Origin: Mycobacteriales bacterium | GTDB taxonomy: Bacteria > Actinomycetota > Actinomycetes > Mycobacteriales > SCTD01 | Direction: 5' to 3' | DNA length: 64,000 bases | Assembly (NCBI GenBank): GCA_030697205.1 | Contig: JAUYQP010000049.1 | Coordinates: 1 to 64,000 of the forward strand | In this document: one piece after another, positions 38,343 to 46,208 of the stretch | How positions within the stretch are numbered: position 1 is the first letter of the stretch | Layout: each line of letters opens with the position of its first letter | Notes under the pieces: model-generated | Seen by the model: the letters and a program-made list of their open reading frames with translations, nothing else | Database searches by the model: none | Told to the model about the DNA's origin: nothing | Program-made: the position numbers and the translations under genes

Positions 38343-38753
38343 TCAGCCGTGACGGGTCGGCCCGGCCTTCTCCAGGTTGATCGTCAGCAGGCACCGCTGG
38401 TCGCTCACCATCACCTCGCGGTACTCGTCCCAGTCCGGGTGCTCCCCGCTCACCGACCGGTAGTAGTCGACCAGGCCTTCCATCGCCTCCGGCAGCGACA
38501 CGACCTCGACCGTGCCCGCGAGCTGTACCCACTCGCCGTAGAAGCCGTCGGTGAAGACCGTCAGCCAGGCGCGCGGGTCGCGGCGCAGGTTCTTCGTCTT
38601 GTACGCCGTCTCGCGGCTGCTCACGACGACGTGCCCGTCGGCGTCGACGGAGGCGGTCACGGGGGTCAGCTGCGGGGTGCCGTCGGCCTTGAGGGTCGCG
38701 AGGACCGCGTGGTGGTGCTGCCGGACGAACGCGAGTGCGTCGGAGATCTCCAT
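38343..38753 (-). CDS. PPOX-class (split-barrel) flavin/F420-binding protein
   Basis: A 136-aa single-domain split-barrel protein related to pyridoxamine 5'-phosphate oxidase and to F420-dependent reductases. Signatures: FVRQHHHAVLATLKADGTPQLTPV, VVVSSRETAYKTKNLRRDPRAWLTV and the C-terminal DEYREVMVSDQRCLLTINLEKAG. Members bind FMN or F420; which one cannot be decided here. Its ATG shares the A of the upstream M1 peptidase stop (TGATG), so translation is coupled. Confidence 0.85.
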   Translation of the reverse strand: MEISDALAFVRQHHHAVLATLKADGTPQLTPVTASVDADGHVVVSSRETAYKTKNLRRDPRAWLTVFTDGFYGEWVQLAGTVEVVSLPEAMEGLVDYYRSVSGEHPDWDEYREVMVSDQRCLLTINLEKAGPTRHG

Positions 38754-40186
38754 CACGGCAGCGCGCCGACCTTCTTCAGTTCGGCGACGGCGGCGGGCAG
38801 GTGGCGCAGCGAGGCCGCGAGGTCCGCGGGGGTCGTGATGCGGTGGGCGTTGCGGCGGACGTGGCAGCCGATCGCCTTGTCGAAGGCGGCCGCGCCGACG
38901 GCCCGGCGGGCCTTCGCGAGCGCCGCCGCGCCCTGCACGTAGACCGACCGGTAGTAGGAGGACCGGCCCTCCCAGTAGGTCATCGGCGCACCGACCCGGT
39001 TGCGCCCGTCGGCCGGGATCGTCGTCCGCTCGTAGGAGCCCAGCGTCCCGCGGTCGAGCCCCTCGGCGTAGGTCCCGAACGACTCGTCGAGCCAGGGGTC
39101 GCGACCCTGGTTGTTGCCGACCAGGCCGTAGAACCACTCGTGGGCGACCTCGTGCGACGCGGTCGCGTCCTGCGCCTGGCCCTTGCCGAGCAGGATCATC
39201 CCGGGGTACTCGATGCCACCGGTCAGGTCCGGCACCACCGCCGCGGCGAGCCGCTCGTACGGGAACGGTCCGAACCGTGTCCGGTGCACCTTGATCGAGC
39301 GGGCCAGCTCGTTCGCGACCGTCGCCGCGCTGTCGCTGACCCCCGGCGCCACCCCGACGACGACCGGCATCGAGTCGACCATGACGGTCCGCGTCGAGAA
39401 GCGACCGACGGCCACGGCGACGTCACGGACCGAGCGGGCCTTGAAGACCGCCGTCGTGCCGTTGTCCGACACCGGCGCACCGGTCGACAGCACGCCGAGC
39501 CCCTGCGCCCGCGTCACCGACAGCGACGCGAGCTGCATCGCCTCCGACGTCGAGGACTCCGCGAACGACGAGGTCTCCCGCTCGAGCGCCCAGCCCTTGC
39601 GGCGCTCCCAGTTGAGCAGCGGCATCCCGCTGCCGAACCACTGCGTCTCGCCGCGCCGCCCGAACCGGTCGTTGATGCCGGTCGGCAGCTTCATCCGCCA
39701 GGTCAGGTCGATCGTCACCGCGGTGCCCGCCGGGGTCTTGCCGACGAGCGGGATCCGCAGCACCGTCGGCGACGGCCGCTCCATCGTGCGCGCCCGCCCG
39801 TTGACGACCGCCTTCGACACCACGATCGACCCACCCGCCGCGCGCGGCTTCGGCCCGGCCGCCCACAGCCGGAAGTAGATCTGCCCGGTCGCGAGGTCGG
39901 GCGTGAACACCACTCGCTGCGTCCCGCTGACGATCCCGTCCGACCCGAACGACACCGCCGCCGTCAGCACCGGCCGCTTCGGGTCCGGCGCGATGTTGGT
40001 CGTCGGGCAGGGCAGCATCGTGGCCTGCGCCCGCACGGCAGCCGCGCTCGACGGACGTGCGTTTCCAGCAGGCGCCACGTCGTACGCCGGGACGGTCTGC
40101 GCCGTCGGCGCTCCCGTCGAGCAGGCGGCCAGCCCCGCGAGCAGCAGCGGCGCGACGAGCCGGGCAGGGCGCGAGCGAGGCGTCAT
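38753..40186 (-). CDS. M1-family zinc metallopeptidase lipoprotein
   Basis: A 477-aa exported lipoprotein with lipobox LAAC (Cys22). An N-terminal beta domain (about 60-270) resembles that of aminopeptidase N. The zinc signature HEVAHEW followed after 18 residues by the third ligand in WLDESF fits HExxH-x18-E, and the exopeptidase loop appears as GGIEYPG instead of GAMEN. It lacks the long C-terminal helical domain of full aminopeptidases, so it is a short form ending soon after the catalytic domain. It probably trims peptides at the cell surface. ATG 40186 is 6 nt after TACCGT. Confidence 0.88.
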   Translation of the reverse strand: MTPRSRPARLVAPLLLAGLAACSTGAPTAQTVPAYDVAPAGNARPSSAAAVRAQATMLPCPTTNIAPDPKRPVLTAAVSFGSDGIVSGTQRVVFTPDLATGQIYFRLWAAGPKPRAAGGSIVVSKAVVNGRARTMERPSPTVLRIPLVGKTPAGTAVTIDLTWRMKLPTGINDRFGRRGETQWFGSGMPLLNWERRKGWALERETSSFAESSTSEAMQLASLSVTRAQGLGVLSTGAPVSDNGTTAVFKARSVRDVAVAVGRFSTRTVMVDSMPVVVGVAPGVSDSAATVANELARSIKVHRTRFGPFPYERLAAAVVPDLTGGIEYPGMILLGKGQAQDATASHEVAHEWFYGLVGNNQGRDPWLDESFGTYAEGLDRGTLGSYERTTIPADGRNRVGAPMTYWEGRSSYYRSVYVQGAAALAKARRAVGAAAFDKAIGCHVRRNAHRITTPADLAASLRHLPAAVAELKKVGALP

Positions 40187-40192
40187 GGCCCG

Positions 40193-40198
40193 ACGGTA
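40193..40198 (-). promoter_or_regulatory. -10-like TACCGT for leaderless M1 peptidase gene
   Basis: On the minus strand TACCGT is 6 nt before ATG 40186. It lies in the 18-nt gap after the cystathionine beta-synthase stop. Confidence 0.5.
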
Positions 40199-40204
40199 GA
40201 CCGC

Positions 40205-41587
40205 TCAGGCGTGGGAGAGGAAGGCCAGCACGTCCTGGCGGGTGACGACGCCAGTGGGTCGGCCGTCGTCGATGACGACTGCCGCATCGGCCTTCTCGAG
40301 CGCGACCATCGCGGCGGAGACGGGCTCGCCCGCACCGACCATCGGCAGCGGCGGACCCATGTGCTGCGACAGCGGGTCGGCGAGCTCCGCGCGACCGTTG
40401 AACAGCGCGTCGAGCAGGTCGCGGTCGTGCACGGCGCCGACGATCTCGGCGGTCATGACCGGCGGCTCCGCGCGCACGACGGGCATCTGCGAGACGCCGT
40501 ACTCGCGCAGGATGTCGATGGCCTCGCGCACGGTCTCGGTCGGGTGGGTGTGCACGAACTCCGGCACGGAACCCGCGGGCGCGCCGGCCTTGCGGGCCAT
40601 CACGTCCCCGACGGTCTGCTGGCCCTCGTCGGCGGCCAGGAAGCCGTAGTCGGCCATCCAGTCGTCGTTGAAGATCTTCGACAGGTAGCCCTTGCCGGAG
40701 TCGGGGAGCAGGACGACGACGACCGCGTCGGGGCCTGCCTCGCGGGCGACCTGCAGGGCCGCGACCGTGGCCATCCCGCAGGAGCCGCCGACGAGCAGCC
40801 CTTCCTCGCGCGCGAGTCGACGGGTCATCGCGAAGGCGTCACGGTCGGAGATGGCGAGGATCTGGTCGGGCACGGAGGCGTCGTACGTCGTGGGCCAGAA
40901 GTCCTCGCCCACGCCCTCGACGAGGTAGGGGCGGCCGGAGCCCCCGGAGTAGACCGAGCCGACCGGGTCGGCGCCGATCACCTGGACGGCCCCGTTGCTG
41001 ACCTCCTTGAGGTAGCGGCCGGTGCCGCCGATCGTGCCGCCGGTGCCCATGCCGGCGACGAAGTGCGTGATGCGGCCGTCGGTCTGCTCCCACAGCTCCG
41101 GCCCGGTGGTCTCGTAGTGCGACCGCGGGTTCGCCGGGTTGGAGTACTGGTCGGGCTTCCACGCGCCAGGGATCTCGCGGGCCAGTCGGTCCGACACCGA
41201 GTAGTAGGAGCGGGGGTCCTCCGGGTCGACGGCGGTGGGGCAGACCTCGACGCGGGCGCCGTAGGCACGCAGCACGTCGATCTTGTCGCGGGCGACCTTG
41301 TCGGGGCAGACGAAGACGCAGGAGTAGCCGCGGGTCTGCGCGACGATCGCGAGGCCGACGCCGGTGTTGCCGCTGGTCGGCTCGACGATCGTGCCGCCGG
41401 GCTTGAGGGCGCCGGACGCCTCCGCGTCGGTGATCATCCGCAGGGCGATGCGGTCCTTCACGGACCCGCCGGGGTTGAAGTACTCGACCTTGGCGAGGAC
41501 CTGGGCCGTGATGCCCTCGGTGACCCTGTTGAGCCGGACCAGGGGGGTGTTGCCCACCAGGTCGATGAGGGAGTCGCTGACCTGCAC
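40205..41587 (-). CDS. cbs: Cystathionine beta-synthase
   Basis: A 460-aa PLP enzyme joining serine and homocysteine to cystathionine. The catalytic domain (about 1-320) has VGNTPLVRLN, the PLP lysine K44 in NPGGSVKDR, EPTSGNTGVGLA and the phosphate loop GTGGTIGGTGRYLKE. Two CBS domains follow (about 335-395 and 405-460; the latter with VVIDDGRPTGVVTRQDVLAFL), probably regulatory. No N-terminal heme domain is present. GTG 41587 (VQVSDSLIDL) is the start judged by homology; the open frame extends upstream without family likeness. With metB 3.4 kb away it supplies transsulfuration. Confidence 0.94.
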   Translation of the reverse strand: MQVSDSLIDLVGNTPLVRLNRVTEGITAQVLAKVEYFNPGGSVKDRIALRMITDAEASGALKPGGTIVEPTSGNTGVGLAIVAQTRGYSCVFVCPDKVARDKIDVLRAYGARVEVCPTAVDPEDPRSYYSVSDRLAREIPGAWKPDQYSNPANPRSHYETTGPELWEQTDGRITHFVAGMGTGGTIGGTGRYLKEVSNGAVQVIGADPVGSVYSGGSGRPYLVEGVGEDFWPTTYDASVPDQILAISDRDAFAMTRRLAREEGLLVGGSCGMATVAALQVAREAGPDAVVVVLLPDSGKGYLSKIFNDDWMADYGFLAADEGQQTVGDVMARKAGAPAGSVPEFVHTHPTETVREAIDILREYGVSQMPVVRAEPPVMTAEIVGAVHDRDLLDALFNGRAELADPLSQHMGPPLPMVGAGEPVSAAMVALEKADAAVVIDDGRPTGVVTRQDVLAFLSHA

Positions 41588-41810
41588 CGTCGGGCCTCTC
41601 GCTCGCTGAGCGCCACGGGTTGGCGCGCTGCGCGGGAGCCTATGCCCGCGCAGGAGGGCCGCGGCGCGCGCGAAGGCGACCGGCGTGGTGGCGAGGGGAG
41701 GACCCCGGGCCTGCTGACCGAGCTGTCCCCGGCACTGGCCGAGGGCTGTCGCCCGCACCGTCCCGCACAGCGCCGTCGTCGCGCACCTCGGGGCCGCGGA
41801 CCGACCGCGT

Positions 41811-41816
41811 TAGGGT
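41811..41816 (+). promoter_or_regulatory. -10-like TAGGGT upstream of GDSL esterase gene
   Basis: TAGGGT lies in the 279-bp divergent gap between cbs and the esterase gene and predicts a leader of about 45 nt that includes GGAGGTG. Nothing else was recognised in the gap. Confidence 0.45.
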
Positions 41817-41866
41817 TCGATCACCGGTCGGCAGCGGCCCGGTGACGTCCTGGAGGTGCGAGCGCG

Positions 41867-42937
41867 GTGCGGATCAGCCCGGCGCGCCTCGGCTCCGTGC
41901 GACTTCCCGTGCAGCGCGTCCCGCGGCCGGGGCGGCGCGCGAAGTGGGCGGCTCGCCGGGCGGCTTACGGCACCGGTGTGCTGTCGACGGCCGCCGGCGC
42001 GACCGTCGCGCTGCTCGTCGCCGAGGCCAAGCTCGCCCGCAAGACCATCGGTGAGCCGACCGAGGACCCGCCCACCCCGACCGGCACCTACGGCCGCTAC
42101 CCCGGCAAGCCGGTGCACCTCGCCGTGATCGGCGACTCCGGCGCCGCGGGGCTGGGGTGCGCGCACGCCTCGCAGACGCCCGGTGCGCTCATCGCGGGGG
42201 CGCTCGCCCGCGACCTGCGGCAGCGCGTCGCCGTCGACGTCGTCGCCGTCGTCGGGGCCCGCTCGGCCGACCTCGACGCCCAGGTCGCCAAGGCGCTGCG
42301 CCGCCGGGTCGACCTCGTCTACGTCATGGTCGGCACCAACGACGTCACTCACCGCGTGCCGATCGGCAAGGCGGTCGCCGACCTCGGCCGCGCGGTTGCG
42401 ACCCTGCGCGCAGCGGGCGCCTTCGTGGTGGTCGGCACCTGCCCGGACCTCGGCACCGTCAAGCCGATCATGCAGCCACTCCGCGCCTACGGCTCGGTCG
42501 TCAGCCGCAAGCTCGCCGCGGCCCAGGCCGTCGCGGTCGTCGAGAACGACGGCGTCGCGGTCTCCCTCGGCGACCTGCTCGCCGAGGAGTTCCACCACCT
42601 CGAGCACCTGTGGTCACCCGACCGCTTCCACCCGTCGCCCGCCGGCTACCGCCGCGTCGTCGACGCCGTCCTGCCCTCGCTGCTGCACGGCGCGGGCGTG
42701 CGCGTCCCCGTGGACGTGCCGGTCTCGGAGAGCGTCCAGGACATCGAGGTCGCGGCGGCGGTCCTGGCGCGCGAGCCCGGAGTGGTGCTCGAGACCGTCC
42801 CTGGCGCCGAGGGTGCGGCGGCCGCCGGGGCGGGTCGGCTCACCCGACTCGTACGCCGGCTGCCGCTGGTCGGCCGCGGCGCGCCCGACGAGCGCTCCGA
42901 GGTGGGGCTGCCCGAGCCGCTCGGTGCCGCTGACTAG
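41867..42937 (+). CDS. SGNH/GDSL-family esterase
   Basis: A 356-aa hydrolase. A basic N-terminus and a hydrophobic segment (about 33-52) suggest membrane anchoring. The SGNH blocks are visible: block I VIGDSGAAGLG (catalytic Ser), block III VGTNDVTH and block V DRFHPSPAGY (catalytic Asp and His). The C-terminal ~90 residues form a Val/Ala/Arg-rich tail. M. tuberculosis has a similar esterase (Rv1075c) between fadA3 and cbs, as here. GTG 41867 is preceded by GGAGGTG. Likely substrate is a surface lipid or acylated polymer; this is inference. Confidence 0.88.
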   Translation: MRISPARLGSVRLPVQRVPRPGRRAKWAARRAAYGTGVLSTAAGATVALLVAEAKLARKTIGEPTEDPPTPTGTYGRYPGKPVHLAVIGDSGAAGLGCAHASQTPGALIAGALARDLRQRVAVDVVAVVGARSADLDAQVAKALRRRVDLVYVMVGTNDVTHRVPIGKAVADLGRAVATLRAAGAFVVVGTCPDLGTVKPIMQPLRAYGSVVSRKLAAAQAVAVVENDGVAVSLGDLLAEEFHHLEHLWSPDRFHPSPAGYRRVVDAVLPSLLHGAGVRVPVDVPVSESVQDIEVAAAVLAREPGVVLETVPGAEGAAAAGAGRLTRLVRRLPLVGRGAPDERSEVGLPEPLGAAD

Positions 42938-42968
42938 AACCGGATTCGGTCGAGCCGGGCTTCCGTCG

Positions 42969-42974
42969 TACGCT
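42969..42974 (+). promoter_or_regulatory. -10-like TACGCT upstream of thiolase gene
   Basis: TACGCT gives a leader of about 31 nt containing TGGAG at 43002-43006 before the GTG. Confidence 0.45.
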
Positions 42975-43011
42975 CCCTCCTGCACCCGTCCCACGAACCC
43001 CTGGAGTCCCC

Positions 43012-44241
43012 GTGGCCAGCTCTGACAACGAGGCCGTCATCGTCTCGACCGCCCGTACGCCGATCGGCCGCGCCTTCAAGGGCTCGCTCGTCAGCGCCCG
43101 GCCCGACGACCTCGCGGCGTTCGCCGTGCAGACCGCGCTCGACAAGGTCCCCGGCCTCGCGGTCACCGACATCGACGACCTGATCATGGGCTGCGGCCAG
43201 CCGGCGGGCGAGGCGGGCTTCAACGTCGGCCGCGCCGTCGCGGTCAAGCTCGGCTACGACTCGCTGCCGGGCACGACCGTCAACCGCTACTGCTCCTCCT
43301 CGCTGCAGACCACCCGCATGGCGTTCCACGCGATCCGCAGCGGTGAGGGCGAGGCCTTCATCAGCGCCGGCGTGGAGGCCGTCTCCCGCTTCGGCAACGG
43401 CATGGCCGACGTCGGCACCGCGGTCAACCCGTTCTTCGAGGACGCGCAGACGCGCACCGCGAAGGCGACCGAGGGCGGCGTCACGGACTGGCACGACCCG
43501 CGCGCCGACGGCAACGTCCCCGACGTCTACATCGCGATGGGCCAGACCGCCGAGAACGTCGCGCGCTGGAAGAACATCAGCCGCGAGGACATGGATGAGT
43601 TCGCCGCGCGGTCGCAGAACCTCGCCGAGAAGGCCATCGCCAACGGCTTCTGGGAGCGCGAGATCTCGCCCTACACCCTCGAGGACGGCACCGTCGTCTC
43701 CGCCGACGACTGCCCCCGCGCGGGCGTCACGGTCGAGGGCATGGCCGGCCTCAAGCCGGTCTTCCGCCCCGACGGCCTCGTCACCGCCGGCAACGCCTGC
43801 CCGCTCAACGACGGTGCGGCCGCGGTCGTCGTCATGAGCGCCGGCAAGGCCAAGGAGCTCGGCCTCACCCCGCTCGCCCGCATCGTCTCGACCGCGGTCA
43901 CGGGCCTGTCGCCCGAGGTCATGGGCCACGGCCCGGCCGACGCCATCAAGCTCGCCCTGAAGCGGGCCGGCAAGACCGTCGACGACATCGACCTCTACGA
44001 GATCAACGAGGCGTTCGCCGCGCAGGTCCTGTCGTCGCAGCGCGAGGTCGGCATCGACCTCGACAAGCTCAACGTCCACGGTGGCGCCATCGCCGTCGGC
44101 CACCCGTTCGGCATGACCGGCGCGCGCATCACCGGCACGCTGATCAACGGCCTGCAGTCCCTCGACAAGCAGTGGGGCGTGGAGTCCATGTGCGTCGGTG
44201 GCGGCATGGGCATGGCGATGGTGTTCGAGCGCCTCAGCTAG
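43012..44241 (+). CDS. Acetyl-CoA C-acyltransferase (thiolase, FadA-like)
   Basis: A 409-aa thiolase of fatty-acid beta-oxidation or acetoacetyl-CoA metabolism. The nucleophilic Cys94 lies in NRYCSSSLQT, the catalytic histidine in GGAIAVGHPFGMTGARI and the second catalytic cysteine in MCVGGGMGMAMVFE. Length and motifs match the FadA3 (Rv1074c) type. No FadB-like partner is adjacent. GTG 43012 has GGAG 5 nt upstream. A terminator stem lies 19 nt after the stop. Confidence 0.95.
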   Translation: MASSDNEAVIVSTARTPIGRAFKGSLVSARPDDLAAFAVQTALDKVPGLAVTDIDDLIMGCGQPAGEAGFNVGRAVAVKLGYDSLPGTTVNRYCSSSLQTTRMAFHAIRSGEGEAFISAGVEAVSRFGNGMADVGTAVNPFFEDAQTRTAKATEGGVTDWHDPRADGNVPDVYIAMGQTAENVARWKNISREDMDEFAARSQNLAEKAIANGFWEREISPYTLEDGTVVSADDCPRAGVTVEGMAGLKPVFRPDGLVTAGNACPLNDGAAAVVVMSAGKAKELGLTPLARIVSTAVTGLSPEVMGHGPADAIKLALKRAGKTVDDIDLYEINEAFAAQVLSSQREVGIDLDKLNVHGGAIAVGHPFGMTGARITGTLINGLQSLDKQWGVESMCVGGGMGMAMVFERLS

Positions 44242-44260
44242 AGCCCTCAGGCAGGTACGA

Positions 44261-44294
44261 CGGGAGGGGTACGCCGGCTGGCGTGCCCCTCCCG
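44261..44294 (+). terminator. Terminator stem after thiolase
   Basis: A 15-bp stem (CGGGAGGGGTACGCC at 44261-44275 with 44280-44294, one T-G) and GGCT loop. No T-run. It lies between the converging thiolase and Cys-rich protein genes and could serve both. Confidence 0.7.
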
Positions 44295-44328
44295 TGTCGT
44301 CCGGCCGGTCCCGGGCTCTGGGAGAACG

Positions 44329-44778
44329 TCAGCGCTCCTGAGGGCCGCACCCGCACGGGCAGGTGCACGGCGAAGTCCCGCAGGTCTGGCTGGTGCGGGC
44401 GAGCAGCTCAGCACCGTCGGCGAACCCGAGCTGCACGGCGAGGGTGTCCGGGACGTCGTCCTCGAGCAGGTCGTGGCGGTGCAGGAGCAGGTGGGCCGTC
44501 AGCATCCGGACGGTCTCGTCGGATGGGCCCGCGCGCACGACGTCGTCCGCGGTCACCGCGAGCTGGTCGGGCAGGGCGAGCGGACTCCCGAGGTCCGGCA
44601 GCAGGCATCGCGGTCCCCCCTCGAGGTCGGCCGCGGCGTCGGCCAGCGCCTGGGCCAGGTGCCGTGCGACCCGCTCCCGGTCACCCGCGCCCCACCGCGT
44701 CGGGGTCCACACCCGCAGCCGCTGGACGAGCAGCCCCGCCTCCCTGCGCAGCAGCTCCACCGGCGCGCTCGCGATCAC
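44329..44778 (-). CDS. Small hypothetical protein with Cys-rich C-terminus
   Basis: A 149-aa cytosolic protein, mostly helical. I do not recognise a family. The C-terminal 18 residues contain five cysteines (CGTSPCTCPCGCG region), a pattern able to bind metal, while the rest has none apart from one in GPRCLLP. GTG 44778 stands 6 nt after TAGCGT, the leaderless arrangement. It is transcribed away from metB and towards the thiolase. Confidence 0.65.
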   Translation of the reverse strand: MIASAPVELLRREAGLLVQRLRVWTPTRWGAGDRERVARHLAQALADAAADLEGGPRCLLPDLGSPLALPDQLAVTADDVVRAGPSDETVRMLTAHLLLHRHDLLEDDVPDTLAVQLGFADGAELLARTSQTCGTSPCTCPCGCGPQER

Positions 44779-44784
44779 CCCCGC

Positions 44785-44790
44785 ACGCTA
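44785..44790 (-). promoter_or_regulatory. -10-like TAGCGT for leaderless Cys-rich protein gene
   Basis: On the minus strand TAGCGT lies 6 nt before GTG 44778. Confidence 0.5.
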
Positions 44791-44814
44791 GTCCCGCGGT
44801 CTCCCCCGCACGCC

Positions 44815-44916
44815 CCGATCCGTTCTGCTTCCACCCGGACGCGCGAGCAGGTGAGGGGGCTGCGGGCTCGCGTGACCGTCGGGCGAGCGTCGCGGACTGG
44901 AAGCAGGAAGGATCGG
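44815..44916. repeat. GATC-bounded intergenic palindrome B
   Basis: A 102-nt structure: CCGATCC (44815-44821) with GGATCGG (44910-44916), CTGCTTCCA (44825-44833) with TGGAAGCAG (44898-44906), and an inner CGCGAGC (44842-44848) with GCTCGCG (44866-44872). It occupies the divergent gap between the Cys-rich protein gene and metB. Confidence 0.75.
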
Positions 44917-44965
44917 TCGCCGGGGCCAATCGAGCGCGAAGACACGTGCCACAAGCGGGCGGGGC

Positions 44966-44971
44966 TACCGT
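44966..44971 (+). promoter_or_regulatory. -10 hexamer TACCGT for leaderless metB
   Basis: TACCGT lies 6 nt before ATG 44978, with no Shine-Dalgarno in the gap. Confidence 0.55.
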
Positions 44972-44977
44972 CGTGGG

Positions 44978-46138
44978 ATGGCCGACTGGACGCAGGACAC
45001 CCACGGGTTCGAGACGCTCGCCATCCACGCGGGCCAGGACCCAGACCCGACGACCGGAGCCGTCGTCGTTCCGATCTACCAGACCTCGACCTATGCCCAG
45101 AGCGAGGTCGGGGTCCACCAGGGCTACGAGTACTCCCGGTCCGGCAACCCGACCCGCACGGCGCTCGAGACCTGCCTGGCCGCGCTCGAGGGCGGGCGGA
45201 CCGGCCTGGCCTACGCCTCGGGCCTGGCTGCCGAGGACTGCCTGCTGCGGGTCCTGACGAAGCCCGGCGCGCACCTGGTCATCCCCGACGACGCCTACGG
45301 CGGCACCTACCGGATCTTCGCGCGGGTCCTCGACAAGTGGGACGTCGCCTTCACGCCGGTGGTGCTGTCCGACCTCGACGCGGTCCGCGCCGCGATGCGC
45401 CGGGAGACCGTGGCGATCTGGTGCGAGACGCCGACCAACCCGCTGCTCGGCATCGCCGACATCGCCGGCCTGGCGTCGATCGCGCACGACAGCGGGGCGC
45501 GGCTGGTCGTCGACAACACCTTCGCGAGCCCCTACCTCCAGCAGCCGCTCGCACTCGGCGCCGACGTCGTCGTGCACTCCACGACGAAGTACGTCGGCGG
45601 CCACTCCGACGTCGTCGGCGGGGCGCTGGTCACCTCCGACGAGGGCCTCGGCGAGGAGCTGCGCTACTTCCAGAACGCCATGGGTGGCGTCCCGGGCGCC
45701 TTCGACAGCTGGCTGGTCATGCGCGGCGCGAAGACCCTCGGCGTGCGGATGGACCGCCACTGCAGCAACGCCGAGCGGGTCGTCGAGCTGCTGCAGGCGA
45801 GCGACAAGGTCGCACGGGTCCTCTACCCCGGCCTGCCGGAGCACCCGGGCCACGACGTCGCGGCCAAGCAGATGAGGGCGTACGGCGGGATGGTGTCCTT
45901 CACGCTGGCCGACGGTGAGGGCGCGGCGCTGGAGGTCTGCCGGCGTACCAAGGTCTTCACCCTGGGCGAGTCGCTCGGCGGCGTCGAGTCGCTCATCGAG
46001 CACCCTGGGAAGATGACGCACGCGTCGGTGGCCGGGTCGCAGCTCGAGGTCCCCGCCGACCTGGTGCGGCTGTCGGTCGGCATCGAGACCGTCGAGGACC
46101 TGCTCGAGGACCTTCGCCAAGCCCTCGCCGGGGTCTGA
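44978..46138 (+). CDS. metB: Cystathionine gamma-synthase / gamma-lyase family enzyme
   Basis: A 386-aa PLP-dependent enzyme of the Cys/Met metabolism family. HGFETLAIHAGQDPDPTTGAVVVPIYQTSTY begins the protein, YEYSRSGNPTRTALE binds PLP phosphate and the Schiff-base lysine is K204 in HSTTKYVGGHSD. SLGGVESLIEHP is near the C-terminus. Motifs alone do not separate synthase (homoserine ester plus cysteine) from lyase; the mycobacterial gene at the equivalent place is metB, hence the symbol. Together with cbs it allows exchange between methionine and cysteine. Confidence 0.9.
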   Translation: MADWTQDTHGFETLAIHAGQDPDPTTGAVVVPIYQTSTYAQSEVGVHQGYEYSRSGNPTRTALETCLAALEGGRTGLAYASGLAAEDCLLRVLTKPGAHLVIPDDAYGGTYRIFARVLDKWDVAFTPVVLSDLDAVRAAMRRETVAIWCETPTNPLLGIADIAGLASIAHDSGARLVVDNTFASPYLQQPLALGADVVVHSTTKYVGGHSDVVGGALVTSDEGLGEELRYFQNAMGGVPGAFDSWLVMRGAKTLGVRMDRHCSNAERVVELLQASDKVARVLYPGLPEHPGHDVAAKQMRAYGGMVSFTLADGEGAALEVCRRTKVFTLGESLGGVESLIEHPGKMTHASVAGSQLEVPADLVRLSVGIETVEDLLEDLRQALAGV

Positions 46139-46196
46139 CCGGGGGCCGTCCGGGAAGTCGGGTTCGTCCGGGCTTGACCCGGGGCGTCGCGGTGCC

Positions 46197-46202
46197 GACT
46201 CT
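46197..46202 (+). promoter_or_regulatory. -10-like GACTCT for leaderless caspase-like gene
   Basis: GACTCT lies 6 nt before GTG 46209. Confidence 0.35.
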
Positions 46203-46208
46203 CTACAG

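Noticed and set aside
38735-41845. 1036-codon plus-strand open frame over the M1 peptidase and cbs
   Set aside because: Both minus-strand genes have complete catalytic motifs; the plus frame reads as Arg/Gly/Val-rich noise.
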